Shown: positions 1 through 9,473 of the stretch, one piece after another
Numbering within the stretch: position 1 is the stretch's first letter
Layout of the letters: every line of letters begins with the position of its first letter
Source of the DNA: Sphingomonas sp. PP-CE-1A-559
GTDB lineage: Bacteria; Pseudomonadota; Alphaproteobacteria; Sphingomonadales; Sphingomonadaceae
Direction: 5' to 3'
Length of the DNA: 64,000 bases
Assembly: GCF_004340965.1 (NCBI RefSeq)
Contig: NZ_SLYA01000003.1
Location: forward strand, 434,001-498,000
Notes under the pieces: generated by a model
Seen by the model: the letters and a program-made list of their open reading frames with translations, nothing else
Databases searched by the model: none
What the model was told of the DNA's origin: nothing
Position numbers and translations under genes: made by a program

Positions 1-35
1 GTCGAAGGGTGTGCCCCAAGCGAAGGTGCTTCGAC
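1..35. repeat. short inverted repeat at window edge
   Basis: Arms GTCGAAG (1-7) and CTTCGAC (29-35) can pair. It looks like part of an intergenic palindrome, possibly cut by the window boundary. No gene is visible from here to the tRNA. Confidence 0.35.
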
Positions 36-119
36 TTCGCTCAGCACGAACGGATTTTGGGCAGCATCACGCGTGCCTCGGAGAGTAAGGCGGCAGTGCT
101 GATCACAAGGTAAAAAAAA

Positions 120-195
120 TGGTGCCCGGAGACGGGGTCGAACCGCCGACACTGCGATTTTCAGTCGCATGCTCTACCAACTGAGCTATCCGGGC
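120..195 (-). tRNA. tRNA-Phe (GAA)
   Basis: A 76-base cloverleaf is read on the minus strand. The acceptor stem is GCCCGGA / TCCGGGC, followed by A and an encoded CCA. The anticodon loop is CTGAAAA, so the anticodon is GAA (phenylalanine), and the T-loop is GGTTCGACCCC. It lies 53 bases downstream of yacG on the same strand. Confidence 0.97.
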
Positions 196-248
196 ACGTC
201 CGGTCTGGGACCGGAGAAGCGTCCGACCTTGCGATCGGAAGGGCGCGT

Positions 249-422
249 TTAGTCGGGGTCTTCGGCGCTGTCCAGCCCCGTTTGCGAGATTGCGCGGCCG
301 GGAATGCGATAGCCTTCACCGAGCCACTGCAACAGGTCGCGGTCGCGGTGGCGGCTCGAGCAGAACGGCTTGTACTCGGCGACCGCGGGCTGGTCGCAGA
401 TCGGGCATTTGACGGTCGTCAT
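249..422 (-). CDS. yacG: DNA gyrase inhibitor YacG
   Basis: A 57-residue zinc-binding protein of the YacG family; E. coli YacG binds GyrB and inhibits gyrase. The visible motif is CPIC at residues 6-9, then PFCSSRH with Cys21 and His25, then DLLQWLGEGYRIPG. Most YacG proteins use four cysteines; here the fourth ligand position is His25, giving a CCCH set. The start at MTTVKCPIC fits the family; an upstream in-frame start would add a non-family extension inside the neighbouring gene. Its ATG overlaps the stop of the RNase E/G-like gene by four bases, so the two are probably translationally coupled. Confidence 0.9.
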   Translation of the reverse strand: MTTVKCPICDQPAVAEYKPFCSSRHRDRDLLQWLGEGYRIPGRAISQTGLDSAEDPD

Positions 423-1378
423 CGGGCACTCTCCAGTTCGTGGACGACGCCCGTGCGGCGTGCGAGTTCCGCAATCCAATCTGAGCGCGTCATCAGGCGC
501 GTGTGGACGGCTGTGGGCAGGGTGTGACGGCGCGAGGCGGTCGGCGGCGCGCGTTCAAGCGTGCGGAGTGCCGCGCGGGTCGCTGCACCGACCGGATCGG
601 CGCGGAGAATCTCGGGGATCGACGCACGGGGCCTTGGCCGGACGATCTGGAGGAAACCAAACCCGTTCATCGCGGTGCGCTCGAACGGTTGTGTTAGGGA
701 CTCGTCGATCGCGGCGGCGACGGCGTTGCGCTGCGCCTTGCCGGCGATCGTCGGGAAATCGATCCCGATCGAGCCGCCGATGCCGTGTCGGCGTATCGCC
801 CGCGCCACGGCATGCGCGGCGGCAACCGCAAGCGTGTCCAGCGGTGGCGCGCCGTCGACGTCGAACAATGTCATCGCTGGCGTCGGCGAAAGCCGCAGCG
901 CGCCGAGCGGGAACACGATCTCGCCACTCACAGCCTCGTCGAGCAGTTCGGACCAACCCGCTGCCTCCAATGCATCGGGTTCATGCGGGCGCGGGCTGCG
1001 GACGGGCAGGCCGGTCGCCACGAGGCGCTCGTACAGCGTCGGAGCGGGGCAGGGCGGCAGGTCGCTGGGAGCGGCCTTAGCGAGCTTCGCACGGCCCGCT
1101 TCGGGGAGGGCTTCACGGACGATCTCGACGGTGAGGCTGGCGCCCTGCGTGATGCCAGGGGGGAGGTGGTTGATCAGCGCTTCGCCACCATCGAGCGCGA
1201 CGCGGCCACGCCGGCCCGGGAGGAGTTCGACAAGCCGCGCGCGGGCGACGAGGCCGACCTTCAGTGCGTCAGTGTCGAGTTCGATCGCAGCTTCGATAAT
1301 CTGATCATCGTCCACCAGCGCGGCGCGCGCTTCGCCGATACCGGCCTCGTAGAGCCATGCAGGCCCCGTATCAGGCAA
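419..1378 (-). CDS. ribonuclease E/G family protein
   Basis: A 319-residue protein of the short RNase E/G type found beside maf and yacG in alphaproteobacteria. The segment GGSIGIDFPT matches the catalytic-domain region of RNase E/G that carries a metal-binding aspartate. The later NGFGFLQIVRPRPR matches the strand that in RNase E reads GLLEMSRQR. It lacks the long scaffold tail of full RNase E. The expected second acidic metal ligand is not obvious: an ERTAMNGFG segment stands where RNase E has DRAR. Activity is therefore inferred from family only. It overlaps maf by eight bases and yacG by four. Confidence 0.8.
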   Translation of the reverse strand: MPDTGPAWLYEAGIGEARAALVDDDQIIEAAIELDTDALKVGLVARARLVELLPGRRGRVALDGGEALINHLPPGITQGASLTVEIVREALPEAGRAKLAKAAPSDLPPCPAPTLYERLVATGLPVRSPRPHEPDALEAAGWSELLDEAVSGEIVFPLGALRLSPTPAMTLFDVDGAPPLDTLAVAAAHAVARAIRRHGIGGSIGIDFPTIAGKAQRNAVAAAIDESLTQPFERTAMNGFGFLQIVRPRPRASIPEILRADPVGAATRAALRTLERAPPTASRRHTLPTAVHTRLMTRSDWIAELARRTGVVHELESAR

Positions 1379-1937
1379 GTGCGACGCCTGCGGTCTTCAA
1401 CAGCGCGCGCGTCTCGAACAGGGGCAGGCCTACGACGCCAGAATGGCTGCCCGACAGGAAGCGAACGAACGCCTCCGCGCGGCCTTGGATCGCATAGCCG
1501 CCGGCCTTGCCAAGACCTTCGCCGCACGCGAGATAATCGTCGATCTCGGCAGGCGAGAGCGGCTTGAACGCAACGATCGTATCGGCGATGCGCGTCCGGA
1601 CCTTGCCGGTCGCGTCGATCACGCAGACCGCGGACAGGCAATGGTGGCGTCGACCCGACAGCTTGCCGAGAAGGTCGCGCTGGATTTCGAGCGTGTCGGC
1701 GGGCGGCAGGATACGGCTGCCCAGCGCGATCGTGGTGTCGCCGGCGAGGACGATCTCGCCCTCGGCGCGCGCGACGGCACTTGCCTTCTCGATAGCGAGG
1801 CGAAGCGCATAGGCACGGGGCGGCTCGGCCTTGCGCGGGCTCTCGTCGATGTCGGGAGATTCCACGCGCGACGGCACGACGCCGAGCCGCGCGAGCAGGT
1901 CGCGGCGGCGGGGCGAGGAGGAGGCCAGGACCAGCAT
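1371..1937 (-). CDS. maf: Maf-type nucleotide pyrophosphatase
   Basis: A 188-residue Maf/HAM1-fold protein. Family members hydrolyse non-canonical or modified nucleoside triphosphates (dTTP/UTP or 7-methyl-GTP types); the subtype cannot be assigned with confidence. Motifs are SSSPRRRDLLA at the N-terminus, ESPDIDESP, and GDTTIALG. The chosen ATG has a GAGG Shine-Dalgarno with a 5-base spacer. An in-frame GTG at 1964 would add nine residues but has no such site. It follows infA by 48 bases and overlaps the RNase E/G-like gene. Confidence 0.92.
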   Translation of the reverse strand: MLVLASSSPRRRDLLARLGVVPSRVESPDIDESPRKAEPPRAYALRLAIEKASAVARAEGEIVLAGDTTIALGSRILPPADTLEIQRDLLGKLSGRRHHCLSAVCVIDATGKVRTRIADTIVAFKPLSPAEIDDYLACGEGLGKAGGYAIQGRAEAFVRFLSGSHSGVVGLPLFETRALLKTAGVALA

Positions 1938-1985
1938 TGGTGCCTCGATGCTTGGGCTACGCACCGCGCGAACGGCGCGTGGCGC

Positions 1986-2204
1986 TTATTTGAAGCGGTA
2001 GGTGATGCGACCCTTGGTCAGATCGTACGGCGTGAGTTCGCACAGCACCTCGTCGCCGACCAGCACGCGGATGCGGTTCTTGCGCATCTTGCCGGCGGTG
2101 TGACCGAGAATCTCGTGGTCGTTTTCGAGCTGAACCCGGAACATCGCGTTGGGGAGCAATTCCACCACGCGGCCGCGCATCTCGAGCAGTTCTTCCTTGG
2201 CCAA
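1986..2204 (-). CDS. infA: translation initiation factor IF-1
   Basis: A 72-residue single OB-fold protein that occupies the ribosomal A site during initiation. Apart from the initiator the sequence is canonical: [20 protein letters not shown] at the start and [12 protein letters not shown] at the end. The family N-terminus maps to a TTG codon at 2204; no ATG fits, and longer frames run through unrelated sequence. An AGAG lies seven bases upstream. It heads the minus-strand block infA-maf-RNase-yacG-tRNA(Phe). Confidence 0.95.
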   Translation of the reverse strand: MAKEELLEMRGRVVELLPNAMFRVQLENDHEILGHTAGKMRKNRIRVLVGDEVLCELTPYDLTKGRITYRFK

Positions 2205-2373
2205 ATATAATCTCTGAATTGGGGGAATTTCGGGACGAGCGCCCTTACCGCAGGTTCGCGAAAAAGGAAAGCACGGCCGAAGGCGGACACGGACGTCATG
2301 CCCGGACCCGATGATCGAACTGTAGATATCGTCGTCCGGCATGATGGAAACAAGGGCGCGCGATGCAGCCCTC

Positions 2374-2455
2374 CGTCATCCTGACGAAAGTCAGGATCCA
2401 GGGTAGTGGGGGCAGCACCTTGCCGCTCTGGATCCTGACTTTCGCCAGGATGACG
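2374..2455. repeat. 28-bp inverted repeat (REP-like)
   Basis: Near-perfect arms at 2374-2401 and 2428-2455 (one mismatch), built around CATCCTGACGAAAGTCAGG, flank a 26-base loop. It lies between the methyltransferase stop and infA and would form a long hairpin in RNA from either strand. It resembles the dispersed palindromes common in sphingomonad intergenic regions; its translations give spurious open frames here. Confidence 0.85.
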
Positions 2456-2486
2456 GGCGTTAGTTCGATCACGGCATTCAGGGGCG

Positions 2487-4010
2487 TCACAACAGGCTCG
2501 GCTGGAGCACGGTGGCCTCGCGCGCCGCACGCCGGAATGCTGCCCGGTCGACGTTGGGTATGCGCGGTCGCCTGCCCTGGAACAGGTCCGCGAGCGTCAG
2601 GATCTGAAGCTTGGGAAATGCCTCGTCAACGCCCGCGCGGTAGATGCCGACTGCGGCGGCGCGACGCTCCATCTCGCGCGTCGGCTTGGCGTTCATGATG
2701 AGTATGCCGATCGGTGCCTTCTCGCGTGCGATCGTCGCGGCGAGCGTCTCGACCATCGCGTTGTCGGGGTTGAGCCCGCCCTTCACCGACACGATCGCAC
2801 GGTGCGTGACCATTTTGCCCGACGCCTGGTCATGATCGTTGAAGTAGATCAGCCCGTCGATCCCGCCATCGGCGCCCTTCTTCCTGCCGCCGAACGGGAG
2901 CGCGTCGACCATAGAGACGGCCCACCACTGGAACTGGTATTTGTCACGCAGCGCGAGATCATAGGCGGAAGCAAGATCCTTCGGTGTGCCCTCGACCGTG
3001 AAAGTGACGGCGGGAAACGCGTCCTTCATGCGCTTCTCGATCAGCGAGATGGCGAGGTGCGTGACGTCGATCCCGATCCATTGCCGCTTGAGCTTTTCCG
3101 CGGCGTGCACGGCCGTGCCGCAGCCACAGAACGGGTCGAGCACCACGTCGCCCTCGTTCGACGAGGCGGCGATGATGCGCTCGAGCAGCGCCACCGGCTT
3201 CTGCGTCGGATAGCCGAGCCGTTCCTTCGAGACCGGTGCGATAATTGGGATCTCCCAGACGTCGTTCATCGCGACGCCCAGCGAAATACCCGATTCCCGG
3301 GTAGGGTTCCGCGTGCCGTCGGCCATGAACGTGACCTTCTGCATCGCGCCTTTCCATCGCTTGAGCGAACTCGGCGATTGCGGCCCAGTGAGCGTGTTGA
3401 ACAGATTGCCTGTCTCGCTCTTGGTATAGAATAGCAGGCAGTCGTGCATCCGCTGGAACCGGTGCGAGATCGATGGCCACCGTCGATAGCTCCAAATAAT
3501 CTCGTTCTGGAAGTGCCGCTTGCCGAAGATCGCGTCGAGCAGCAGCTTCAGGTAATGGCTCGCGGTCGGATCGCAGTGGAGATACAGGCTGCCGGTCGGC
3601 TTCAGCACGCGATGCAGTTCGAGCAGCCGCACCGCCATCATCGCCAGATACGCCATCATGTCGTTGTCGCCGAGGAAGCCGCGCATCGCGTTGAGCAGGT
3701 CGAACGCCTTGGTGCTACCGCTCCGCGCGACCTGGTCGAAGGCGTCTTCGGCAGTCTCGTTCCAATGCCAGGTGTCCTCGAATGCCTCGATCTGCGCGTT
3801 GGAGGACTTGCCGTCGGGCTCCTTGAACAGGATGCCGTAATTGGCGTTCGAATTGAACGGCGGGTCCAGGTAGATCAGGTCGACGCTCTCATCGGCGATC
3901 TCCTTGCGGAGGACGGCAAGATTGTCGCCGTAGAAGAGATGATTCTCGGGACGGTTGCGCATTCGGTGATGATGCGGAGACAAAACTGCGTTCGTCCAAA
4001 CAAGATGCAT
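2487..4010 (-). CDS. DNA methyltransferase fused to PD-(D/E)xK-like domain
   Basis: A 507-residue protein. The N-terminal part is an amino-methyltransferase of the beta arrangement: DPPFN (motif IV) near residue 50 comes before DPFCGCGT (motif I, SAM binding). TQKPVALLERII sits just ahead of motif I, as usual in this class. The C-terminal ~130 residues look like an Mrr-type nuclease fold: KGADGGIDG with Asp385, then AIVSVKGG with Lys410. The usual acidic or Gln residue of the (E/Q)xK half is Ser408, so cleavage activity is uncertain. No separate restriction or specificity gene is adjacent. The start is uncertain: Met17 (3962) fits other family N-termini equally well, and neither start has a strong ribosome-binding site. 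Confidence 0.85.
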   Translation of the reverse strand: MHLVWTNAVLSPHHHRMRNRPENHLFYGDNLAVLRKEIADESVDLIYLDPPFNSNANYGILFKEPDGKSSNAQIEAFEDTWHWNETAEDAFDQVARSGSTKAFDLLNAMRGFLGDNDMMAYLAMMAVRLLELHRVLKPTGSLYLHCDPTASHYLKLLLDAIFGKRHFQNEIIWSYRRWPSISHRFQRMHDCLLFYTKSETGNLFNTLTGPQSPSSLKRWKGAMQKVTFMADGTRNPTRESGISLGVAMNDVWEIPIIAPVSKERLGYPTQKPVALLERIIAASSNEGDVVLDPFCGCGTAVHAAEKLKRQWIGIDVTHLAISLIEKRMKDAFPAVTFTVEGTPKDLASAYDLALRDKYQFQWWAVSMVDALPFGGRKKGADGGIDGLIYFNDHDQASGKMVTHRAIVSVKGGLNPDNAMVETLAATIAREKAPIGILIMNAKPTREMERRAAAVGIYRAGVDEAFPKLQILTLADLFQGRRPRIPNVDRAAFRRAAREATVLQPSLL

Positions 4011-4064
4011 CCACAGTCGGCGTATATGCTCCGTTATGGAGTTTTGCCGGGCAGTATCCGTGCG

Positions 4065-6023
4065 TTATACTGGATTATACTTGGTCAGGAATGCACCCAT
4101 CGCTTTCAGGAATTCGAGCCGGTCCTCGCCGCGCGTGAAATGATGATCGCCGAGCGGTTGTTCGATATACTCGAACGGCTTGCCCGCCTCTTTGAGTGCC
4201 GCTGCCATCATCCGCGATTGCTTCACGGGCACGCGCTTGTCCTCCTTGCCGTGCAGCATCAGGATCGGGATCGAGAAGGTCTGCGCACCGAAACGCGGCG
4301 AGACGCTGCGATAGTCAGGCGCCTGCTTCTTCAACCAGTCGCCGCGCGTCTTTCCGTACAGGAACTTGCCGTCATAGCGTTGCATCGCCTGCAGATCGGA
4401 CACGCCCGCATAGGAGATCGCGCACCGATAGGGCGCCGCATCGCCGGTGCCGTTCCTCTGTGCAGCGCGCATCGCCGCATAGCCCCCATAGGACGCCCCC
4501 GCCATGCAGACGCGCTTCGGATCGGCGATGCCCTGCTTGGCCAGATGCGTGATCGCATCGTCGAGATCGTCCTGCATCTTCAGGCCCCATTGCCCCTCGC
4601 CGAGCTTCGCAAAACTGGTGCCATACCCTGACGACCCACGGTAATTAGGCTGGACGACGGCATAGCCGGTTTCCGCCAGATACTGAGTCCACCAGTCCCA
4701 ATCTTCCGAATCGCGCGCGAACGGGCCGCCGTGCGGCAACACGATCAGCGGCAGGTTCTTCGGGCTATGTCCGCGCGGCAGGGTCAGCAACGCCTCAATC
4801 TCGACGCCGTCGCGCGCCTTGTACCGGATCGTCGACACCGGCGACAACGTCTGCGCCTTCAGATCGCTGTTCTGCCACGAATAGCGCTGCATTGATCCGT
4901 TCGCGGGATCGTAGAAATACAGCGCGCCCGCCTGCGATGGCGAGCCGACCTGCACCAGGAACTTCGACCGGGTGCGATCCCACGAGACGATGCGCGCGCG
5001 TCGCTCGCCGACCGCCTTGTCGACCGCTTCCTGGATTTCCTTCAGCTTGGGATTCAGCCAGATGGTATGGCCGAAGCGATCGGTGACGGTGATGCCATCG
5101 ATATCGTCGCCGGTCGCGTTGTCGATCACGCCATCGACGTCGTAGCCATCCGCGCCGTACAGCTTCTTGCCCAGTTTCAAATCGGGCAGCGACACCTCGA
5201 ACACTTCGTCGCGACCGCCCGAATCGTCCGTCGCGATGGCCGTGCCGTCGGCGCGGAACGTCACAGGGATGACGATGTCCTGCTTGCCGCGGGCCGATGC
5301 GATCACCTTGAACGAATCGCGATTGGCGCTGCGATACAGAAGCGAGCCTTTGCGGGTGTCGTCCTCGTACCGATACCCCATCCGGACGACGCCCGCGCCA
5401 TCCGCATACCAGTCGAAGACGTTCGTCTGACTGCCCGCGACGGTCTTGGTCTTGCCGGTCGACAGATCTACCTCGGAGACTGAGGGATACCATTGGCTTT
5501 CGCTTTCGATCCCGGTCTGGCGCGACAGCAGGACACGCGGCGTGCCGTCGCGCGCCGCCCACAGGATTTCGTCCGCGCGGACACCTGAATTCTTCCAGTC
5601 GATCCGGTTGATCTTGGTCATGTCGGCTTTGACGCCCAGCGTGCGCGTGACGTAGATTTCCTCGCCGTACAGCATGTCCTGCGATCCGATGCCGACCGCG
5701 AGCCAGTCGTCACCAACCCAGCGCCACCAATTGATGTCGACCGTCGCCCCGACCTTGATCGCGGCGAGCTTGCCCCCAGGAAACAGCGGCGCGACGACCA
5801 GCACCTGGACGCCGTCGATCGCCATCTTCGCGGCGATACGCCTGCCATCGGGCGACAGCTTCGGATTGGCGATGCCGGGCAGTTTGGCAAAGGTTTCGAC
5901 CGGCACCCGGTCCGAGAGCGTGGCGTTCGCCTTCGGCGTGGAGGCGGGCGGCGGCGCAGTCTGCGCGACCGCGATCGTCGGTATCATTGCACCGGCCAGC
6001 AGGCTCGTACGCCACGTCATCAT
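4065..6023 (-). CDS. S9 family serine peptidase (prolyl-oligopeptidase type)
   Basis: A 652-residue exported peptidase, probably periplasmic. The N-terminus has a Sec-type signal ending near AVAQTAPPP. The middle is a beta-propeller-like region with many Asp/Gly turns. The C-terminal alpha/beta-hydrolase domain carries the nucleophile in GASYGGYAA (Ser511), the acid in HGKEDKRVP and the His in GDHHF. Such enzymes cut short peptides after proline or release acylated N-terminal residues; the exact specificity is unknown. It lies 54 bases upstream of the methyltransferase on the same strand but appears functionally unrelated. Confidence 0.92.
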   Translation of the reverse strand: MMTWRTSLLAGAMIPTIAVAQTAPPPASTPKANATLSDRVPVETFAKLPGIANPKLSPDGRRIAAKMAIDGVQVLVVAPLFPGGKLAAIKVGATVDINWWRWVGDDWLAVGIGSQDMLYGEEIYVTRTLGVKADMTKINRIDWKNSGVRADEILWAARDGTPRVLLSRQTGIESESQWYPSVSEVDLSTGKTKTVAGSQTNVFDWYADGAGVVRMGYRYEDDTRKGSLLYRSANRDSFKVIASARGKQDIVIPVTFRADGTAIATDDSGGRDEVFEVSLPDLKLGKKLYGADGYDVDGVIDNATGDDIDGITVTDRFGHTIWLNPKLKEIQEAVDKAVGERRARIVSWDRTRSKFLVQVGSPSQAGALYFYDPANGSMQRYSWQNSDLKAQTLSPVSTIRYKARDGVEIEALLTLPRGHSPKNLPLIVLPHGGPFARDSEDWDWWTQYLAETGYAVVQPNYRGSSGYGTSFAKLGEGQWGLKMQDDLDDAITHLAKQGIADPKRVCMAGASYGGYAAMRAAQRNGTGDAAPYRCAISYAGVSDLQAMQRYDGKFLYGKTRGDWLKKQAPDYRSVSPRFGAQTFSIPILMLHGKEDKRVPVKQSRMMAAALKEAGKPFEYIEQPLGDHHFTRGEDRLEFLKAMGAFLTKYNPV

Positions 6024-6262
6024 CAGTCCCCCCGGCCATTCCCCAACGACCGTTTGCGCAGAGTATCGCGTTCGGTAGCCGGCACAAGAGGAGGCTGCAG
6101 CGGATCAGTGCAACACCGAGGTCGATGGGACTGAGTGGAAATTGCGCACGCGGCGCACTGCCTTGTTATCGCGCGGGAATGGATGGCAAACATTGAAGCA
6201 CCGGGCAGTGAATGGATCGCAGAGCGGCCAGCGTAGCTGACCGATCGGCGATCCAGTTCAGT

Positions 6263-8419
6263 TCACCCCACGCCGCCGCCGGCCAGAGCTGCGAGCAGCA
6301 GCAGTGCGACGATGTTGGTGATCTTGATCATCGGGTTCACCGCAGGGCCGGCAGTATCCTTGTACGGATCGCCGACGGTGTCGCCGGTGATCGCGGCCTT
6401 GTGCGCTTCGGACCCCTTGCCGCCGTGATGGCCGTCCTCGATGTATTTCTTGGCGTTGTCCCACGCGCCGCCACCGCTCGTCATCGAGATCGCGACGAAC
6501 AGCCCGGAGACGATCACGCCCAGCAACATCGCGCCGAGCGACGCGAAGCCGGCGGCCTGGCCCGCGACTGCGGTGATGATGAAATACACCGCGAGAGGGC
6601 TCAGGACCGGAAGAAGTGACGGGACGATCATCTCGCGGATTGCCGCCTTGGTGACGAGATCAACCGTCCGTGCGTAATCAGGGCGGCTCGTGCCCAGCAT
6701 GATGCCGGGATTGTTGCGGAACTGCTCGCGGACCTCCTCGACGACCGCACCGGCTGCGCGACCGACGGCGGTCATGCCGAACGCGCCGAACAGGTACGGG
6801 AGCAGCGCGCCGAGCAGCAGGCCGACGATGACGTACGGGTTGCTGAGGCTGAAATCGACCGTGACGTCGGGGAAGTACGTAGCAAGATCGGTAGTGTAGG
6901 CGCCGAACAGCACCAGCGCGGCGAGCCCGGCCGAGCCGATCGCATAGCCCTTGGTGACCGCCTTGGTAGTGTTACCGACCGCGTCGAGCGCATCGGTCCT
7001 CTGCCGGACGTCGTCGGGCAGCCCGGCCATCTCGGCGATCCCGCCTGCGTTGTCGGTGACCGGGCCGTAGGCGTCGAGCGCGACGACCATGCCGGCCTGC
7101 GCGAGCATCGCCGTTGCCGCAAACGCAATGCCGATGATCCCGGCCAGCTGGTACGCGACGATCACCGCGACGACGATGACCAGCGTCGGCAGCGCGGTGG
7201 ATTCGAGGCTGATCGCGAGGCCCTGGATGACGTTGGTACCGTGGCCGGTCTCGGATGCCTTCGCGATCGACTGGACCGGGCGGTGGTTGGTGCCGGTGTA
7301 GTATTCGGTGATCCACACGATCAGCCCAGTCACGACGAGCCCGATCATCATCGACCAGAACAGGTCCATGCCGGTGAAGCTCTGCGTCAGCGACGGTGCG
7401 GCCTGCGTCATGAGATCGTCGCTCGCGGGATCGAGGAACCCCGCGCCACCGATCACGCGGTGGAGGTCGCCGAGCACGTACTGCGTCGCGAGATAGATCG
7501 CCGGGATCGACAGGATCGTCGAGGTGAAGAAGCCCTTGTACAGCGCCCCCATGATGCTGCCCCCACCGAGCCGCACCATGTACGTACCGATGATCGAGGT
7601 GACGATGCACACGCCGCCGACGAGCAGCGGGAGCGTCATCAGCCGCATCAGCTCGGCGCCGCTCGCCTGGATCAGCAGCGCGATCGAGATCATCGTCACA
7701 CCCAAGGTGACGACGTAGGTCTCGAACAGATCCGCCGCCATGCCCGCGCAATCGCCGACATTGTCGCCGACGTTGTCCGCGATGACGGCGGGGTTGCGGG
7801 GGTCGTCCTCGGGGATGCCCGCCTCGACCTTGCCGACGAGATCCGCGCCGACGTCCGCCGCCTTGGTGAAGATGCCGCCGCCCAATCGCGCGAAAATCGA
7901 GATCAGCGACGCGCCGAACGCGAGCGCGGTCAGCGCCTCGACGATGATCCGGTCGTTGGGGGCATGGCCTGCAGGGCCGGTAAGGTACCAGAAGAACGCG
8001 CTGATCGCGAGCAGGCCGAGACCCGCCACGAGCATGCCGGTGACCGCGCCCGATCGGAACGCCATCGTCAACCCGGCCTGCAGCGACGTCCGCGCGGCTT
8101 CCGCAGTGCGCACGTTGGCGCGGACCGAGATGTTCATGCCGACATAGCCGGCGACGCCCGACAGCAGCGCGCCGATGACGAAGCCGACCGTCGAGATATA
8201 GCCGAGCGTGAAGAGAAGGATCGCCGCGACGATCACGCCGACGATCGCGATCGTGGTGTATTGCCGTCCGAGATACGCCTTCGCGCCTTCCTGGATGGCG
8301 GCGGCGATGTCTTGCATCTTCTCGTTGCCGGGGGAGGCGGCAAGCACCTGTCGACTGGTGACGAAACCATATAGGACGGCGATCACGCCGCAGATCATGG
8401 CCAAATAGACGGTCGTCAT
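6263..8419 (-). CDS. hppA: K+-independent membrane proton-pumping pyrophosphatase
   Basis: A 718-residue, ~16-helix inner-membrane pump that couples pyrophosphate hydrolysis to proton export. The substrate-binding signature [11 protein letters not shown] is followed by [20 protein letters not shown], and a second acidic cluster (DNAGGIAEM) lies further on. The diagnostic GNTTKA motif has Lys where K+-dependent enzymes have Ala (GNTTAA), which marks the K+-independent class. Length and motifs are complete. A GAGGG lies about ten bases before the ATG. It is the last gene of the minus-strand run hisG-hisD-nusB-thiL-hppA, 91 bases after thiL. It can energise the membrane while drawing off PPi from biosynthesis, for example the HisG reaction. 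Confidence 0.97.
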   Translation of the reverse strand: MTTVYLAMICGVIAVLYGFVTSRQVLAASPGNEKMQDIAAAIQEGAKAYLGRQYTTIAIVGVIVAAILLFTLGYISTVGFVIGALLSGVAGYVGMNISVRANVRTAEAARTSLQAGLTMAFRSGAVTGMLVAGLGLLAISAFFWYLTGPAGHAPNDRIIVEALTALAFGASLISIFARLGGGIFTKAADVGADLVGKVEAGIPEDDPRNPAVIADNVGDNVGDCAGMAADLFETYVVTLGVTMISIALLIQASGAELMRLMTLPLLVGGVCIVTSIIGTYMVRLGGGSIMGALYKGFFTSTILSIPAIYLATQYVLGDLHRVIGGAGFLDPASDDLMTQAAPSLTQSFTGMDLFWSMMIGLVVTGLIVWITEYYTGTNHRPVQSIAKASETGHGTNVIQGLAISLESTALPTLVIVVAVIVAYQLAGIIGIAFAATAMLAQAGMVVALDAYGPVTDNAGGIAEMAGLPDDVRQRTDALDAVGNTTKAVTKGYAIGSAGLAALVLFGAYTTDLATYFPDVTVDFSLSNPYVIVGLLLGALLPYLFGAFGMTAVGRAAGAVVEEVREQFRNNPGIMLGTSRPDYARTVDLVTKAAIREMIVPSLLPVLSPLAVYFIITAVAGQAAGFASLGAMLLGVIVSGLFVAISMTSGGGAWDNAKKYIEDGHHGGKGSEAHKAAITGDTVGDPYKDTAGPAVNPMIKITNIVALLLLAALAGGGVG

Positions 8420-8510
8420 ACGGCGCTATCCCTCTTTTCAGGTCCTCTCCGGTCCCGGCTTTGCCGAGTCCCGATGTAAGGAACCTATCAGTGCAGGGGC
8501 ATTGCGCAAG

Positions 8511-9404
8511 CTATCCGCGCGGACGGTGTTCGTAGCCGAGACTTGGCGGCAGCAGGACGGGTACACCCGCGTCGTGCAGGGTAAGGCCTGAGCCGCTCGA
8601 GAACGCGCCGATGCGGGTGGCGTCGGTGACGAACTCTTCGGGCGCCGCGAAGAGGAGTTGGTAGTCGTCTCCCGCCGTGGCTGCGGCGAGGCGGTCGCCT
8701 GAGAAGGTGCGATAGGCGCAGGAAAGCGGAACCCGAGCGAGGTCAATCGTGACGGCTAGGCCGCTGGCGCGCGCCATGCGGGACGCGTCGATCAGCAGGC
8801 CATCGGACACATCCATCATCGCACGGACATGCGGGGCCAGGATGCGCCCGTCGGCGAGCCGCGGCTGCGGACGGCGATAGGCAGCGAGGAGCTCGGCCGG
8901 GCCTTGTTTTGCAAGCGCGATAGCGAGCCCCGCGCCCGCATCGCCAATCGTGCCGGTGACGTAGAGCGCGTCGCCTTCACGTGCGCCGCTACGGGCGGGC
9001 GCTGCGGCATCGCTCCCGAACGCGGTGACGGTCAGGACGCGAGGGGCGTTCGCGGGAAGCGTGACGGTGTCGCCGCCGATGATGCGCGTGTCGAACGTCG
9101 CCAGGACGTCGGCGAGCCCCTCGAGAAACGCGCGATCCCACGCGTCGTCGCCCAGCGGGTAGTTGAGGAGGATGCCTTCCGGTTTCGCACCTTTGGCGGC
9201 AAGGTCGGAGAGGTTGGTCGCGACCAGCTTCCACGCGACGTCCTGCGCGGGATCGGTCGGGAGGAAATGGACGCCTTCGACAAGCGTGTCGGTGGTGACG
9301 ACGAGCGGGCCGGCGTCGAGCAGCGCAGTGTCGTCATTGAGGCTACGCGCGGCAGGATGCAGCGGGAGTTCGCGTAAGGCCGCAATGAACTCGGCTTCGG
9401 TCAT
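8511..9404 (-). CDS. thiL: thiamine-monophosphate kinase
   Basis: A 297-residue cytoplasmic ThiL, which phosphorylates thiamine monophosphate to the cofactor thiamine diphosphate. Typical motifs are NDDTALLD at the N-terminus, TDTLVEGVHF, GGDTVTLP and MDVSDGLLIDASRMA (metal and nucleotide binding), with a downstream AGDDYQLLFA. Length is normal for the family. It follows nusB, a common alphaproteobacterial neighbour. The 69-base gap holds two palindromes. The GGGAG ribosome-binding site (6-base spacer) begins at the end of the palindrome nearer thiL, so folding of that hairpin could affect translation. Confidence 0.95.
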   Translation of the reverse strand: MTEAEFIAALRELPLHPAARSLNDDTALLDAGPLVVTTDTLVEGVHFLPTDPAQDVAWKLVATNLSDLAAKGAKPEGILLNYPLGDDAWDRAFLEGLADVLATFDTRIIGGDTVTLPANAPRVLTVTAFGSDAAAPARSGAREGDALYVTGTIGDAGAGLAIALAKQGPAELLAAYRRPQPRLADGRILAPHVRAMMDVSDGLLIDASRMARASGLAVTIDLARVPLSCAYRTFSGDRLAAATAGDDYQLLFAAPEEFVTDATRIGAFSSGSGLTLHDAGVPVLLPPSLGYEHRPRG

Positions 9405-9412
9405 TCTTAGCT

Positions 9413-9470
9413 CCCTCTCCCCTCCGGGGAGAGGGGCACCAACTGCTCCCTCTCCCCTTCGGGGAGAGGG
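9413..9470. repeat. pair of CCCTCTCCCC palindromes before thiL
   Basis: Two hairpins share the arms CCCTCTCCCC / GGGGAGAGGG: 9413-9422 with 9426-9435, and 9448-9457 with 9461-9470, each with a 3-base loop. They fill the gap between the nusB stop and the thiL start. In the minus-strand transcript the last arm runs into the GGGAG that precedes the thiL ATG. The same palindrome type recurs at 26355-26510. Confidence 0.9.
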
Positions 9471-9473
9471 AGA

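Noticed and set aside
7241..8374. A 377-codon open frame antisense to hppA
   Set aside because: Highly charged repeats of Asp/Arg/His result from reading the pump's hydrophobic codons backwards; no gene signals.
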